Shown: positions 49,511 through 62,849, counted from the stretch's first letter. The stretch is 64,000 nucleotides of DNA from Ziziphus jujuba (GCF_031755915.1 NC_083383.1:29759501-29823500); one strand, 5' to 3'. The notes: generated from the sequence alone by a model not told the origin. Made by a program: numbers and translations.

Positions 49511-49519
49511 TTGGATTTG
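49511..49519. repeat. Right 9-bp target-site duplication of the MULE
   Basis: TTGGATTTG, identical to 15459-15467. Confidence 0.92.
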
Positions 49520-50340
49520 AGTGGCTCTTATTTTTTTGGACTACATCTATGGTGGCCCGAGCCTGCCCTTATTCAAACATTCAAAGTTTTTTTTTTTTTT
49601 TTTTTGGTGAAAGAACAAAGTTTCAAAGTTCAAATCCCTTTTTTGTTTTTAAATACGATTATTAAATTAAGAAAAAAAAAATACGATTAGATTAGGTTTT
49701 TTTTCTGAAAATTATTTATAAAATTACAAAATCCTATTAAAGAATTCAGTATTATTAATTTTGAAGAAAGATAAATAGTTCACAACTTTGACACTAATAT
49801 ACTTTTAATTAAGACAGAGAGACTACTATCAAATATAGTTGACATTTGTTATAGTGCTTGTTGACACTATCGATTTTTATTCTTTAACCAATTAATAAAT
49901 AAAAGGAAAAATAATAATAATTGGAACGAAGGTAACGACAATAATAAAGCAAGGTAACGTAATAACTAGAGCTTTTTATAATTTTATAAGAAAATTTATG
50001 CCTATAATTTTACTCTTGAAAATAAAAATGATTGGAATCGAATTTTTTTTTTTTTTCTGTTGAAAAGAAAATATAAAGGTACATTGTTATTACATAACCA
50101 GCTAAGATAGTTGCATGCGACTCAATATAGAAGTAGGTAGAGAAAATTGGGAATTGACATAAAAGAGAATGCAAAAGATCAAAGATTTAAAAATAAAATT
50201 TTAAATTAAAAATAAATAAGTATGAATAAATAAATAAATACCCAAAGGGGTAGCTAGGGCAAACATGTGAAAGAAAATAACGTTCTACTTTATCTTCTTT
50301 TTCTTCCCCTGCAATTAATGTATATAGTTTTGTGCCGTAA

Positions 50341-50371
<31 letters not shown>

Positions 50372-50799
50372 GCTAGCAAAGTAGGTAGTTTGAAGTTTTG
50401 TATGTGTAAAAATTCATCAATTGTGTTAGAATAAACGGAATAACACACTCAAATTTCAAACATCAAAATAATCTAGCAAAATGAAATGCCATACGTTAAA
50501 AACACACTTTAAACATGAAAATAAGATTTCACAGGAAAAGAAACTAATTAGTTAAAAAGATTAAAAAATTCAACCTCGAAAGTCGAAAGTCCATACAGGA
50601 CAATTCCTTTCTTAAGATTTAGAAAGTCTATATATATTGTATTGCCTTTACACTTAGATTTACACTTCGATATGAAGTTAAATTATCTCCCTGCATGAAT
50701 AGTCCATTTGTAATTAAAAATCACTGTTTTCTTTATAACAATTCGAATTCGAACTCTTCCATCTTCAATATATATATATATATATATATAGAATTTATT

Positions 50800-50963
50800 A
50801 ACCCCTTATCTGCAAATAAAAATGAACCCAAAATGCATGGAAGTCTTATGATATAGACACACATACAGCTGTATATTTTGTAACCCCTGATCTGCAAATG
50901 AAAATGAAACCAAAATGCATGAAAGTCTTGTGATAGAGACACACATACAACAATATATTTCGT
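50800..50963. repeat. Tandem duplication, 82-bp unit
   Basis: Copies at 50800-50881 and 50882-50963 share AACCCCT-ATCTGCAAAT, AAAATGAA-CCAAAATGCATG, AAGTCTT-TGATA and GACACACATACA. Non-coding. Confidence 0.85.
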
Positions 50964-51830
50964 AGATTATATTTCCAGAACGGAGCTTGCCAATCTGAGG
51001 TTAGGCGGGCCGGGTTTGATATTATTAAAATCTTGCGTCTAAGGTTAGTTTGACCTGTGAAAAACTTCATTCGTCCAACATATGTTGTCATATTTGCTTA
51101 AAATTTCTATACATTAGCTATGGATATTTTCAACCTACTATACACGAAAACCAGGAAAGGATGTCCCAAAAGAAGAAAAAGAGAAAGAAACCCATAAAAG
51201 AACCCGTGAAAATGGAAGTCTACTCCGTGATTTCTTGCTATTCAACTTCGTATTCACACACACATTCTAAATTATATATCAATGGCAAGGTTGTCACCTG
51301 CAGCTTAAGATCTATTTTTTGGATTGTTTGGATCTATTAAATTCTTGTTTTCACATGTATCAATTAACTATTTTCTTTCTTCCTTTTTATTTTTTTATTT
51401 TTGGAAAAAGTAGTTTTAATTAAAAACAGAAAATTTTGTGTATGTAATTTTTTTATGACACCAACAAAACCATTTTCTAATACCTGATGAAAAAGGTTTA
51501 AGATTTTTGGATTCCATAATAGAAACCAAGTTTGGAGTGATAGAATATGAAAATTTTGGGATGAATCTTAAGATGATTTAATTTTGTTAATTTTGTTTAC
51601 AAAATCTATCGAGCTAAACCTTGACAGTGAGATCTAGGGAAAAAAAAAAAAAAATTATACTTTCCATGTGGAGGTGAGTTCACATACTTAAATCAATTGC
51701 TAAAGAATCAATTAGTAAAAATCAAATGGTGAATATTGAAAACATGATCAATCTAATACTGACATAAATTTCGAATTCAAGAAGCGAAAAAAGAAGATGA
51801 AATGTATCTTTCTGAAATGTATCTTTCTAA

Positions 51831-52190
51831 CAATCATTCACTACACTATAATCCAAGAACTTAAAAAAGTTTCAAAACTTATCATATCCACTTTTTATTA
51901 CCTTTTTTGTCCTCCTTTCTTTTTTTGATGAAATCATTTCTCTTTGTTGGATTCCATCAAAATCACCAAAACTATAAACTTTAAATCAAGAAGCCAACAG
52001 AAACTAAATTATATGACTTTTTCCACAATCATTACACTAAAATCAATGAAGTGAAAAGCTTCAAAAGCTTATTATATCAACTTTTATTTCTTGTTTTTTT
52101 GTATTCATTTGCTTTTTGTTCGATAGAATCTTTTTTTTTTTTTTTTTTGGTTGGATTCCATTAGATTCACCAAAACTATAAACCATACAC
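51831..52190. repeat. Diverged tandem duplication, about 195-bp unit
   Basis: CAATCATT-ACACTA, then TTCAAAA-CTTAT-ATATC, CTTTTTATT/CTTTTATTT, then TTGGATTCCAT and TCACCAAAACTATAAA recur in the same order in two units starting at 51831 and about 52026. The poly-T portion differs in length. Confidence 0.65.
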
Positions 52191-52416
52191 CATATTTTCT
52201 TCATTCACAAGCATATACACCACCATCCAATCCATATCAACACCATAATCATAAGGAATTCCTGTTTTTTTTCTCTCGTATAATTGTATTGTTGTTTGTT
52301 GGATATTTTTTTTCTTTTCCCCTGTACCCCCCAAATAAAATTCCCATCATCCCAAAAACAGAAAATTAAAGAAAATGAAAGCAAACAAAATCAAAATAAA
52401 AAAAGATCCCACAAAA

Positions 52417-53658
52417 TCAACAGGGCATGATATGGGTGGTCTTGGAATCATACAAGCCCAAACCCAACACACCAGCTCTGCACCCAGCGCTCAAAACCTT
52501 CACCAAATCCCCACAAATCCTCCTCACCTTGTGACCTTCATAGTAACCGCTCTGCATCACCAGCAATATCTTCGCCACCCCATTGCTCCTCACCACCACC
52601 TCTTGCGCCTTCTTGTCACCCAACAAGCAGCACAGACTCCAAAGCACCGCCACCGCGTCCTCGTTCGCCGTCCTCGACACCTTCATCAGTTTCTCCGCCA
52701 CCGCCTTTGCGCATTCAGGCCAGTCCCTCATCGCCGACCGCCCTTCCGCACACGTCGACATTATCGACATCAGCTTCAGCCCCTTTTCTTTGGTGCAGAT
52801 TTTGGTCTTCGGGTCCGAGAGCGATTTGGAAACGAGTTGGACGATTCCGGATCGGACGAGTTCGGCTTTCGCTGAGTGAGTCACGGAGATCGCTATGAAG
52901 AATGAGAAAACGGCGTCGTTGAGGTCATCGTCTTTTTCGGAGGCGAGAAGGTCGAGAAGCGCGTGGAATAAGTCTTGGTTTTCTGTGATGGCGCGTTTGG
53001 ACTCGGCGTTGACTGCGATCGATTCCAGAACCCTAACCGATTCTATCTTCGACGAAGAGCCAATTCCTTTCTGGATAACCAGGCAAATCGAAGGCAAGCA
53101 ATCGTAATTTCGTTTCGAAATCGACGAGTTCAATTTTTCCCCTACTCCATTCTCTGTCAAAATCGAATCCAAAACCCTGATTGACAGTTCCAGAACCTCC
53201 ATTTTCGCACCTCCTCTGCTCAGCACACCGACAATGGCGGAAACGAAACCATCGAAACCGGCCAAAAACCTCCGGTTCTCATCGCCGGCGGCGATCAAAT
53301 CCAAAACCTCCGACAACGTGTTTGGGAGATTCTCGTTTCCGTTGTTCTCAATGTCGCGGACAAGAGTGGTGGCTTTCTGGTAGGAGACGGAGGGAGAGGA
53401 TGCCGGAGAAGGAGGACCATTGGATTGGGCCCAGAGGTTAATCAGACGGCGGAGAGTGAGGTTGGGAACGAAGTCTTTGGAACGGAGGGTTTGCATGGTG
53501 GCGGGACACGTGTCGTGACCGGAGTCGAGCCAGTGTTGGATACTGGAGCGATCGTATGTGACGCCGGTGCAGAGGCTTACGGGAGACCTCATAACGTCCA
53601 TTGAAATCGGACACCTGAACAAGTTCGGTACAGTTATATACAGTTCGTCTCTCACCAT
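52417..53658 (-). CDS. Plant U-box (PUB) ARM-type E3 ubiquitin ligase, intronless
   Basis: A 413-residue single-exon protein. The N-terminal U-box spans about residues 10-84: VPNLFRCPISMDVMRSPVSL, TGVTYDRSSIQHWLDSG, CPATMQTLRSKDFVPNLTLR. The rest (about 90-395) is helical and Leu-rich, consistent with ARM-like repeats. The protein should bind an E2 through the U-box and ubiquitinate partners bound by the ARM region in the cytosol. Length and the VPNLFRCPIS start resemble the short PUB20s subgroup (the PUB27/28-like members by memory), many of which act in stress and immune signalling. The first in-frame Met lies 10 residues before the U-box and is the natural start. No truncation or missing core residue seen. 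Confidence 0.95.
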   Translation of the reverse strand: MVRDELYITVPNLFRCPISMDVMRSPVSLCTGVTYDRSSIQHWLDSGHDTCPATMQTLRSKDFVPNLTLRRLINLWAQSNGPPSPASSPSVSYQKATTLVRDIENNGNENLPNTLSEVLDLIAAGDENRRFLAGFDGFVSAIVGVLSRGGAKMEVLELSIRVLDSILTENGVGEKLNSSISKRNYDCLPSICLVIQKGIGSSSKIESVRVLESIAVNAESKRAITENQDLFHALLDLLASEKDDDLNDAVFSFFIAISVTHSAKAELVRSGIVQLVSKSLSDPKTKICTKEKGLKLMSIMSTCAEGRSAMRDWPECAKAVAEKLMKVSRTANEDAVAVLWSLCCLLGDKKAQEVVVRSNGVAKILLVMQSGYYEGHKVRRICGDLVKVLSAGCRAGVLGLGLYDSKTTHIMPC

Positions 53659-54200
53659 TTCTTTTTTTTTTTTTTAAAAAAAAAATTTCCCTACAATTAC
53701 TCTGAGCTTAAAAGAAAGAAAACAGAGTCTCCGAGAGAATGCGCTCTTTTTTTGTGTTTGCTTTTTTTTTGTTTATATTGGTTCTGTTGGTTCGGTTCGG
53801 AGGAGACGAGTGGGCTTATGAAGGAAAGGAAATACGGAGAGCTAAGTGACGTCGTTTTGTATAAGTCGTCTGGTCAACTGTGGGTCCCATCTACTTATTT
53901 ACTCGTTATTAATGAGTTTTCCGTGTGGTTTTTTTTTTCTCTTTTTATTTTTATTTTTTGGGATACGGATTCAAACGTGAAATGTGGACTTTTTTCATAT
54001 TTGACAGCTTAGGGAGGGAGAAGAAAAAATTGGGTTTGAATTTTGTGACCGCGTAGAGTGCGGTTTTAGTGGGTCTTTTGGGTCGTTTTAGACCAATTTC
54101 GAGTTCACAAACTAACCCGTTTGACCATCTTTTAGGAGTAATATTTTTCTTTTCTGGGACCGACATTTCATAGGGTTCCAACTCCAAGTCAATATTTTTT
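53659..54200 (-). promoter_or_regulatory. Upstream region of the U-box gene with TGACGTC and W-box motifs
   Basis: The leader next to the ATG is a poly-A/T tract (53662-53690). Further upstream lie TGACGTCG (53847-53854; bZIP/TGA-type core) and GGTCAA (53872-53877; W-box on the gene strand). Both are common in stress-responsive PUB promoters, but such short motifs occur by chance, so their role here is a guess. Confidence 0.3.
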
Positions 54201-55130
54201 ATTTTTTTTAAATTTTAAATTGGGGTTCTAAGTCAACATTGAGTTTACAGTGTATAGCATAGCGTGGTCATCTGCTTATATGTAAGATAAGCTTGGTCGT
54301 ATTCTACAATTCCAACTTATGAATTAGTCAAAATATGTCTAATTATGTTATTTGTTTAGGAAAATAATAATTAAAAAAAAAGGGAATAATTTAGTATGAC
54401 AAAATTTAATTAATTGGATGTCGGTTGGTTTTGTGGAGTTTCTTTTCCAATTTTAACGTTGGAATTGTGAAAATTTCTAATGATTTTTAATTATTTCTTT
54501 TTTCTGTTTCATGAAAGAGATTGGAGATAATAAATTATACAAAGGTGTGAAGACAAGAAATTTAATGGGAGAGAGAAAAAGAAGTAACAAACTTAAAATA
54601 GTCTGAGAACAATATATTTTAAACATAAGAGTAAATATAATTTACCACTATAAATAAAGAGAGCATTTGAAGCAAAAGGACGTCTTGGCAGACAGTCCAG
54701 TACTGAAAATTACCCTTTTTTTTTTTTTTAAACAATAACTCAAATTCGAATATTAAACGTGATGTTTTTTTTTTTTAAATATTATTTTAAAAATAAAATA
54801 TATTTGATTAATGATGTTTAAAAATAATTTGTAAATTAAAAAATTATAAAACAGAAAATATTTTTTAAAATTGATAACTAAACATATTTAGATTTATTTT
54901 TGTTTGAAAATAATTTTCTATTTCCAGAATAGAAAACTATTTTAAAATTAATTGATCAAACAACTTTAATTTCAATAAAAATAAATAAATAAAAAAACGT
55001 TTGAATTTTTTCCTAATACCTATTTCTTTGCAACTTACCACTACTCGTTGAGTTGTTTTAGTCATTTATGGGCATCACATGCTACAACAATCAATTACTA
55101 AATTCCAAAAACAAGTATTTTTGGACATTT

Positions 55131-55206
55131 ATCTCTTTAAGTCTTCCCAGTCCTGTCCACTAGTTATCATCTCTTTAAGACTTCCCAGTCCTATCCACTA
55201 GTTATC
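55131..55206. repeat. Tandem duplication, 38-bp unit
   Basis: ATCTCTTTAAG-CTTCCCAG followed by TCCT-TCCACTAGTTATC, at 55131-55168 and 55169-55206, with two mismatches. Confidence 0.9.
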
Positions 55207-56625
55207 TAAAATTGCAACTCCATTCTAATTGGCATGTTATCAAAACCCCTAGTCATGAACCAAAAAGATCATTTTGTTCTGATTTAAAAAACCAAAGACT
55301 AACAATAAAGAAAGAAAATTTTGTTTTCAATACGGAAATGAAAAATGAATCCATTAGCTCTACTCATCCCAAAACGTGTTTGCATGAACCAATAAGAATA
55401 TGATTAAGTGAGATTTTCCTTTTTTTTTTCTTTTTTTTTCTTTTTTTTTTTTTGTGGGATGAATAAGTGATTTAAAGCTTATATTACTACCTATAAAAAA
55501 AGCCAAACAAAACCCATGGCCATTAAACAGCTAATTGCGTGCTGTGCCTGAGTTTGGTAATTCTATCATGTTAGGTCAACCTTTTGCCTTTAAATTACAT
55601 TATGTGATATATAGTTATTATACAAAAGTTATTCCGTCTAAAAATATACAAAATAGCTAGAAAATTTGAATGGGGATATCTAGAAATATTGTGAAGCATA
55701 TATGACTCATGAAAGAGATTGTGAAGTCATATGTAAATTTCAAAGTTTTCTATTTGGTAATTTGGTATACGCACAATTTGTCATATATGACTCATAACCT
55801 AATCAGTCATAACAGCCGGCTGATAGTGACCCAAATTTACTAATTGTCTCAGCTGTAGGAATTTTGATTACAGAAGTAATTTGGCTCAGAAATAAATATA
55901 GTGTCAAAAACGTACTAAATACCATTAGACAGTAACCGAGGATAAAGTAGACAGTAAGCAACGAATTTATATTATATTAATTTTTATTATATGAATTCTC
56001 TAATAATAATTAATACCAGTGACAAGTTGTATATATTATGGCTAAAAAAATTTGAGTTAGAGGTTGTAACATTGTTATAGTTGGTGGTTAGCAAGTCTCA
56101 AATTGAACTAAAATGCTTAGGAGAGATGCGGAAATTAACTGCTCTCCAAACACAAAGCTCCTAATTAATTGTATTCTGTTATCCACTCCTCCTCCTTCAT
56201 ACCTTATTGAAAATAAAATTTGATATAGATTATTGGATTCATTTTTAACTAACTTCAGCTTTTAAAATAAATATGTCTTAACATGATATTAAAGTCTCGG
56301 TGATAAAGAAATATTCAATTTATTTTAATTTATTTATTGTATATAATAATGAAAAAGTGTATTGAAAATAAAATTTAAGATATATTGTTGAACTATTTTC
56401 AACTAGCTTTTTATTTTTTATTTTTTTTGGCAACATAAATGATTTTTTATTTTTTTATTTATTTTTTTTTTTTTTTTGGGGACAGACTTCATAAATGAAT
56501 TGTTACGTTCTAGCTTTTAGCTTTTATTCATTTATTTATTTATTTTGTCAGCTTTTCATTTTTAAGCACTATCATTTTTTTTTCTTTGATAATTTTTTTA
56601 AGAATAATCTTTTTATCGCCATATA

Positions 56626-56628
<3 letters not shown>

Positions 56629-56665
<37 letters not shown>
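56629..56665. repeat. (CT)n microsatellite
   Basis: About 18 uninterrupted CT repeats. Confidence 0.95.
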
Positions 56666-56667
<2 letters not shown>

Positions 56668-57671
56668 TCTTGTCTCTTTCCTTATTTTTTTGTTATAACT
56701 ATCACATGACTTTTTCAATATTTTATTAAAAAAATTAAAATTAAGAGTGGTTGCCAATCAATTAGCTAATTTATTGTTCTTTAATTCTTCTTTCTAAAGA
56801 AAGATCAAACCAGATTTAAGAAGCAGAAGGAAAAAAAAAAATAAAAGAAAGAAAAAGCTTTGCCAAACGAGCCTATTTTGCGCTTAATTATATTGAAAAT
56901 TCCATTGGTTTGTGAACATGAAGAAGATAAAGGGTTGAGTTAATTGTAAAATGGTTAAGTTGATTCTACCCTGTGTTTTAGTTAAGGTGCACGTTGGACC
57001 CTCCAATTTTAAACGTTCAATATCAGCGCTCAACTTACTATTTGTTTGGCATAAGTACAATCTCCAAACAATATAAGAAAATTGATTAATTGATTAATAA
57101 GAAAGCTAATAAATTTTTTTAATTTTTAAACAATCTATTAGATAATTTGAAAATAAAACTAATGTAAAACAAATTATAAATTTTTAAATTCAAAAACTTA
57201 ACATGCAATCTGTTCAAAATATAAGATACTAAAATATAATTAACCTTTAAAAAGTTTATATGTACATCTCATTAATTCCATTTATTCGGTAGTTGGAATT
57301 ATAGCTATTCAACACACTATTCCTCATGAAGTCATTGTCTAAGTCCTTTTTGTTTTTTGTTAAAATTATAATATAATTTTATTGTAAAAGGAAAGGGAAC
57401 ACGAAAAGAGATTAATTTTGTTAAAAGGAGATTCTATGTTAGTTACTAAATTAACATGAAGCAATATGGGAATAATTTTACTTAGAAATTTATATTAATT
57501 TTATTTGTTTGTATTAATTAGACCTAGCAAAATTTCATTTGACCATTGCCCTTATTCCATTAAGGAATTCCATTAAGGAAAAACAAATTCATACGATCTG
57601 TTAATACAGTAAACTTGTATAAAAATATCAGTGTTTGGGTTTAGGTATGATGGGTCAAGTCTATAACGGGT

Positions 57672-58070
57672 GAGAATGGCAACAGGCAGGGCCGAGACGG
57701 CCTTCCTGTATCCCATCCCACCTGCTAAAACTACTCCTATCATTGTTCCGTAACCTAGTTTTTTTTTATTCAGAATGGGATGGAGATTCCCTGTTTCCCA
57801 ACTATAAATAATAATAATAATCATAATAATAATAATAAATATTTTTTAAACATTTTTAACAAAAAATATAAATATTTTTAAAATATATTATATATTCATA
57901 ATACATATTCACATTTATTAATATAATTATATTGAGTATAGACATATATTTTATTAATAATATATATGGGACAAGTATGGGGCGGATAATATAATTTCTG
58001 TCCCCGCTCCGGGTATGGGATTTATGCCCTATTCTCAAGATTGATGATAGTGGGCTGAATTGTCATTCCC
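57672..58070. mobile_element. Possible MITE-like repeat with short inverted ends
   Basis: The ends GAGAATGGCAA (57672) and TTGTCATTCCC (58060-58070) are inverted with mismatches. The interior is unusually GC-rich for the region near each end (CCCATCCCACC, TGTCCCCGCTCCGGG), with an AT-rich middle. This resembles the GGGGATGGCAA-type short repeats common in plant genomes. No protein and no clear target duplication found. Confidence 0.3.
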
Positions 58071-59757
58071 AATAATGGAGGATCTATTATGTTAACAAGT
58101 TGTAAATGGTTTCAGTAGTTATAATTCATTTCACCCGTTTAAAAAGAAAAAAAGATATCTTGGTAATTTCATTATATTGAGAAAAAAATTGTTACATTTT
58201 TTGTTATAAATCTATGAGATTTAAGAAAGTTTTAAGAGTGAAAAAAAATTATTTGTTCAATACTTCTAAATATTATTATAAGGTTTTCAATAATTTTGTT
58301 TTTAACTTTTTTGTTTTTTTTTGTTTTTATGTCTTTGATTTACCGCAAGAAATAAATGTGTTGCACTTGTATTTTTCATTTTTTTGGGTCTAATTTTAGA
58401 AACTTGTAAAATTGATTAATATATGTATTAAATTTGCTCTAGTTTATAATTTATTAAATGGGTAATGGGATAACATAATTTATTATCAATAATTTCAAAA
58501 AAAAAAAAAAAGAAGTAAAGATATTATTTTAAGACAATTAAGTAAAAATTAAAATTAATCAAAAAAAAAATTATAGAGTTTCAGGCCTAATAGGTAGTGC
58601 TCAAGTCGGGGCAGCCTCCACGCAGCGTATATTCAGTAGTTTTATCATTACGCCAGAGATGCCAATACTAACCTAAATTCTTCGGTGGGTTTTTTTACTC
58701 AGATTTTTTTTGTTTTGAATAAGTCATCTAATTTACAAATTATTTAAAAAATTTTATTTTTATGACTCAAATTTGTCTTTTTATAAATACAAATAAAATT
58801 TCCGTTTCTTCTGTACTCAGATTTGTCGGCTTCGACATATTTTGGTATGATAATTCAGACAAATTCAATTGGATTTCAAGTTCTTGGGCCTGCCTCTTTA
58901 CATCCTTTAATAGAGGATCACATACCACTGCCGTAGACGTGGTGCCAAACTTCCTAACTGGCCCATTTTCTACAATTTAATGGCCCAATAATCCTATTCT
59001 ATTTTTTTTTTTATCATTTTTAATATTATAAATCTTCATAAGAATTTGATTTCGAATTTATAATCTTCAAAGATGTGAAATAGCTTATCAACTCAGTTAA
59101 CTTTATTAATAATTTATCTAATTTAAACTGTAAATTTTTAGTTATTTATTATTATTATTTTTTTTTTTATGTATGCTGAAATGGTAATTTTATTTTTGGA
59201 CATGTGTCAAACCACGATAGTCATTGCAAATTGAGAGATAGAAAGACTGGTAGCTAGAAATTTTAGAATAGCAACGATCATATAATAAAAACAACTTTTG
59301 TCCATGCAGGAACAAAGTCTTTCCTGAAGAACGGTGTTTAATTCAAATATTAGGATCTTGATATATATATATATATATATTGAAAAAAAGAATCAATTTT
59401 TTTATTATAAAAAAATTTGCTAACAGCTTTTAGTACTTTTTGACATATATATAAGGAGAAAATATAATAAACTTAAAATTATATTTTGTTCTAGCATACA
59501 ATTTGATACATATTAAATTTAAATTACATATTCTTCATCGTTGAGGTTGTTTCTAGTTCCACATCTTTGCTTATTCTTTTCTCTTTATTTGCTATGTGCA
59601 TATATATATATATATGTATGAAAATATTATTAGAGAAGTCATTCATCACTTAGTTCAAACTATTTAAATTATCTAAATACCATGTGGTGTCCGACTTTAC
59701 TCACAGCAAAAGCCATATATATATATATATATATATATATGTTCTAATAAGAAAAGA

Positions 59758-59870
59758 TGCTCACCACTTGGTGAGGGAAGAATTTCACCATTTGCCTAAT
59801 ACACATCCTTGATTAGATACCTGTTGATCTATTGAAGGATATACTTTAGACGCTCACCAAGTAGTGAGTA
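59758..59870. repeat. 113-bp foldback with palindromic ends (MITE-like)
   Basis: TGCTCACCACTTGGTGAG (59758-59775) and CTCACCAAGTAGTGAGTA (59853-59870) are inverted copies with two mismatches, and each is itself nearly palindromic. An inner ATCCTT/AAGGAT pair supports a hairpin. Confidence 0.5.
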
Positions 59871-60273
59871 CTTTTTCTCACCATAAATGAGTTGTGTACC
59901 CCCACCCACCCACACACCCACACACACATATATATATATGGTTTCTTTCAGTTTCTTAATATTAATGGGTAACAATATTTGACTTTTGATGAATGGTAAC
60001 AATATTTGACTTTTCACTAGATCATTAAGGACTATTCATGGTAGGGTAAATTAATGAATAAACAAAAGCCCAATACACATTTTAATATTACTAGTGTTTT
60101 GGTCTCGCCGCTCTTGTAACTGAAATCAATGCTAATTAATCAACTCAAGCGAATGAATAAAGCACATCGATTGTTTCCAAAAAAGTTGAATTGTAAAGTA
60201 ACAATACCCTGCACTTTGTTCACAGTATATTATCCCACATAGGAGATAGTGCATCTTTTGTGAATAACACACA

Positions 60274-60304
<31 letters not shown>

Positions 60305-61283
60305 GCATAATTCTCAGATATGCTATGAATCGGTTTTAATATGAAACCCTTAAAAAGGATTTTTGCTTTTTTTTTTCCCCCTCAAAATGTTGATCAGATT
60401 CTTCTCTTCTTTTGAGGTATATGATTCTCTACAAAGAGTGTAGCAAAGCAAACTGAAATAGATATGTGTCTAAAATGTAAAACAAAAAACAAGACAAATA
60501 AACAAAAGGAAATAATTAGACAACTCACTGACTCACTGCTATTGAAGGAAAAGTAGAGCAATATATGAAATCATAGGGCACAATCAATCTCCTATTCAAT
60601 ATTGTTTTGTAATTATATTATTATCCAAAAAAAAAACATTGTGGAGCGGCCTCTATATATACAATTAAATAATTATTCATTCCCAACAACATTATTAAAT
60701 ACTTGATAACGTAGTTACTAAGAAACATTGAGGAATCAATAACAATCCTATTAATTAATTAATGCAAATAGTCAAGGCTGAAGTTTCAGTTTTCGGTCAA
60801 AGGATGATCTTCCCTTGGGGAATATAGCATTCATTGCTCAAAACTGGGGAAAAAGAACCCAAAAAAAAAAAAGTGCTAATATTCTTTCACAAACATATAA
60901 AAATAGTTAGACTTTATTTACCATATGAGATACGGAATTCCGATTCAGAATCACCGAAAGGCATTAAAGTTTCAACAAAATATATCAGTTTTTATTTTTT
61001 ATTTTAGGATTGGAAAATTTTGAATTTCAGATCATTATCAAAAAAAAAAATGAAAAAAAAAATGGTATTTTGGCAACTAGATTATAGCCACTGTATTTGG
61101 ATTAAAAAACAGATTAAACAAATGAAATCTACATGGTAACATAACACGTGCCTTTGACCTAATGAGTTTAGAATTGATCAAGTGAGAGATATTCATCAAT
61201 ATAGCATATAACATATGTTTGTGAGTTGACCCAATAATTTTTTTTATTTTCCAAGACTACAAATTAAATTCAAACCCTCATCA

Positions 61284-61487
61284 TCATATATGAAAAGTGA
61301 ATGGTTGCCTTGGGATTGAGTTATCTTGCTGCAAAATATCCACAAGAACACCGAAAAGAGAGCCCTTGAACCTTTCTAATGGAATAACTCCCGGACAGAC
61401 TGAAGATTTCCCAAACTCCAGCCTTCCATCAATCTGTCTCTCTTGAAAAATCTCGCAATACACACACATGGGGCCACTTGATTCATA
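61284..61487 (-). other. Possible unassigned exon or gene fragment
   Basis: Reading leftward from about 61487, an open frame (GYESSGPMCVYCEIFQERQI, LEFGKSSVCPGVIPLERFKG, LFGVLVDILQ) ends at 61284. The sequence is less AT-rich than its surroundings and reads like real protein, but I do not recognise the family. No further exons were identified. It could equally be chance. Confidence 0.25.
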
Positions 61488-61802
61488 GCCTTTTCTTCAT
61501 TTGGGTACAAAGCATGAGGGTCCTCAATTTACATTAATTTTGTCCAGTAACCAAAGACCTTGTTCCCATAGTTTCATGGTTGGCCATTTGGATATTATTT
61601 ATATATATATATATATCAATATAACCTTGACCAACATATTTACATATATATCTTTATCCCTCATTAATTTTATTGGTGAAGAAGAAGAATAGGTATGTAT
61701 ATCCCAGGACATAACTTTATTTCCTCGTGACTGTTTCTTTTGGATTGGAAGCAGCTCCATTAATTTAGGTTTGGGTCCCTTAGAAAGAGTATGTGACATC
61801 AT

Positions 61803-62817
61803 AGAGTCGAAAGCCTTATACCTTAGTTTTTATTTTATTTTTTACTCTTTCTGTTGCTATAGACTCTGAGAAATAGCAGCATATAGAGACAAGTTACTCA
61901 ATTTGCAAGACTTAAGAAAGAACAGTTTTCAGACTTTGAAGTCGCTTAGTCGGCCATTCATTTCGATATTGGCCCACACGTTCACCTAACCCTTTAACAC
62001 ACCTCCTCCTTTCACTCTCCCAAAATCAAAATCTCCTTTTCTTTTTCAATTTTCATTTTTTATTTTTTATTATTTTTTTCTCTCATGGTTTTCCCTTTTC
62101 ACCTTTTTTTATTTCTTCTTTTCTTTTTTTCACCATTTATGGCTCACCAGCTACTTCTTCACCTCTCCCCCTGAAGACCCGTTCCAAACCAACCCCTCCC
62201 CCTCTCTCTCTGTTTTTTCTTCAACAAAAAGCAAATAATTTTTCCAATTTTTTGATCCGTATCTTCAAATATTTATCCTTTTTCTTTTTCTTTTATACTA
62301 AGACTATTTTTTTTTTTTGTCTTTTTTAATAATATTTAACATTCTATTTTCTCCAAATTGGACATCTCAATTAAGAGCCTACAAAACCAAAAAAAAAAAG
62401 AAAGATGGTTAGAACCACAAAACAGCTGAATCTCAAAAGCACATGACCCGGCATTTACTTCCCCATGTTTCCACAATCCCACATTAATTGCTTCCACCTC
62501 CATTTCATATATTTATCCTCCTTCTTCATACCCCAACCATTAATTCCCCTACACTACCAACTTACCAAGTTCCTTATTTATACGTTTATATCAATATTTA
62601 ATTCCTCAAGTTTCAGTCTGTTTTTTCAGTTTCTTTTCTCCACTCGATCACCATTTACTTCATCTTCCCCATATTCTCTTGCTTAATTTTGGTATACTTC
62701 TTACTTCCTACATAAATTCTTCCCAACCCCTCCAGATCCTTTGTGTTTTTTATCTTTTTTTAAACTCATTTTGTTTCTCTGAGAGAAATTCCCAGATAGA
62801 AACTCATTTAGTTTCTC

Positions 62818-62849
<32 letters not shown>

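Larger units (their letters stand above)
49520..52416. other. AT-rich intergenic spacer downstream of the U-box gene
   Basis: No gene seen on either strand. It contains (TA)n runs (50346-50371, 50769-50790), A/T homopolymers and two tandem duplications listed separately. The last few hundred bases should hold the 3' UTR of the minus-strand U-box gene. Confidence 0.6.
54201..61280. other. Long AT-rich intergenic region with small repeats
   Basis: About 7 kb without a gene I can support on either strand. It contains A/T homopolymers, (TA)n arrays (around 59362-59380, 59716-59741, 60272-60300) and the repeats and foldbacks listed separately. No tRNA, rRNA or other RNA gene seen. Confidence 0.55.

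Noticed and set aside
52375..53441. Several plus-strand open frames across the U-box gene
   Set aside because: They are antisense shadows of a complete, well-conserved minus-strand E3 ligase.
57573..58038. Two minus-strand open frames of 83 and 60 codons as host genes
   Set aside because: They fall within a MITE-like repeat and AT-rich low-complexity sequence; no domain and no plausible gene structure.
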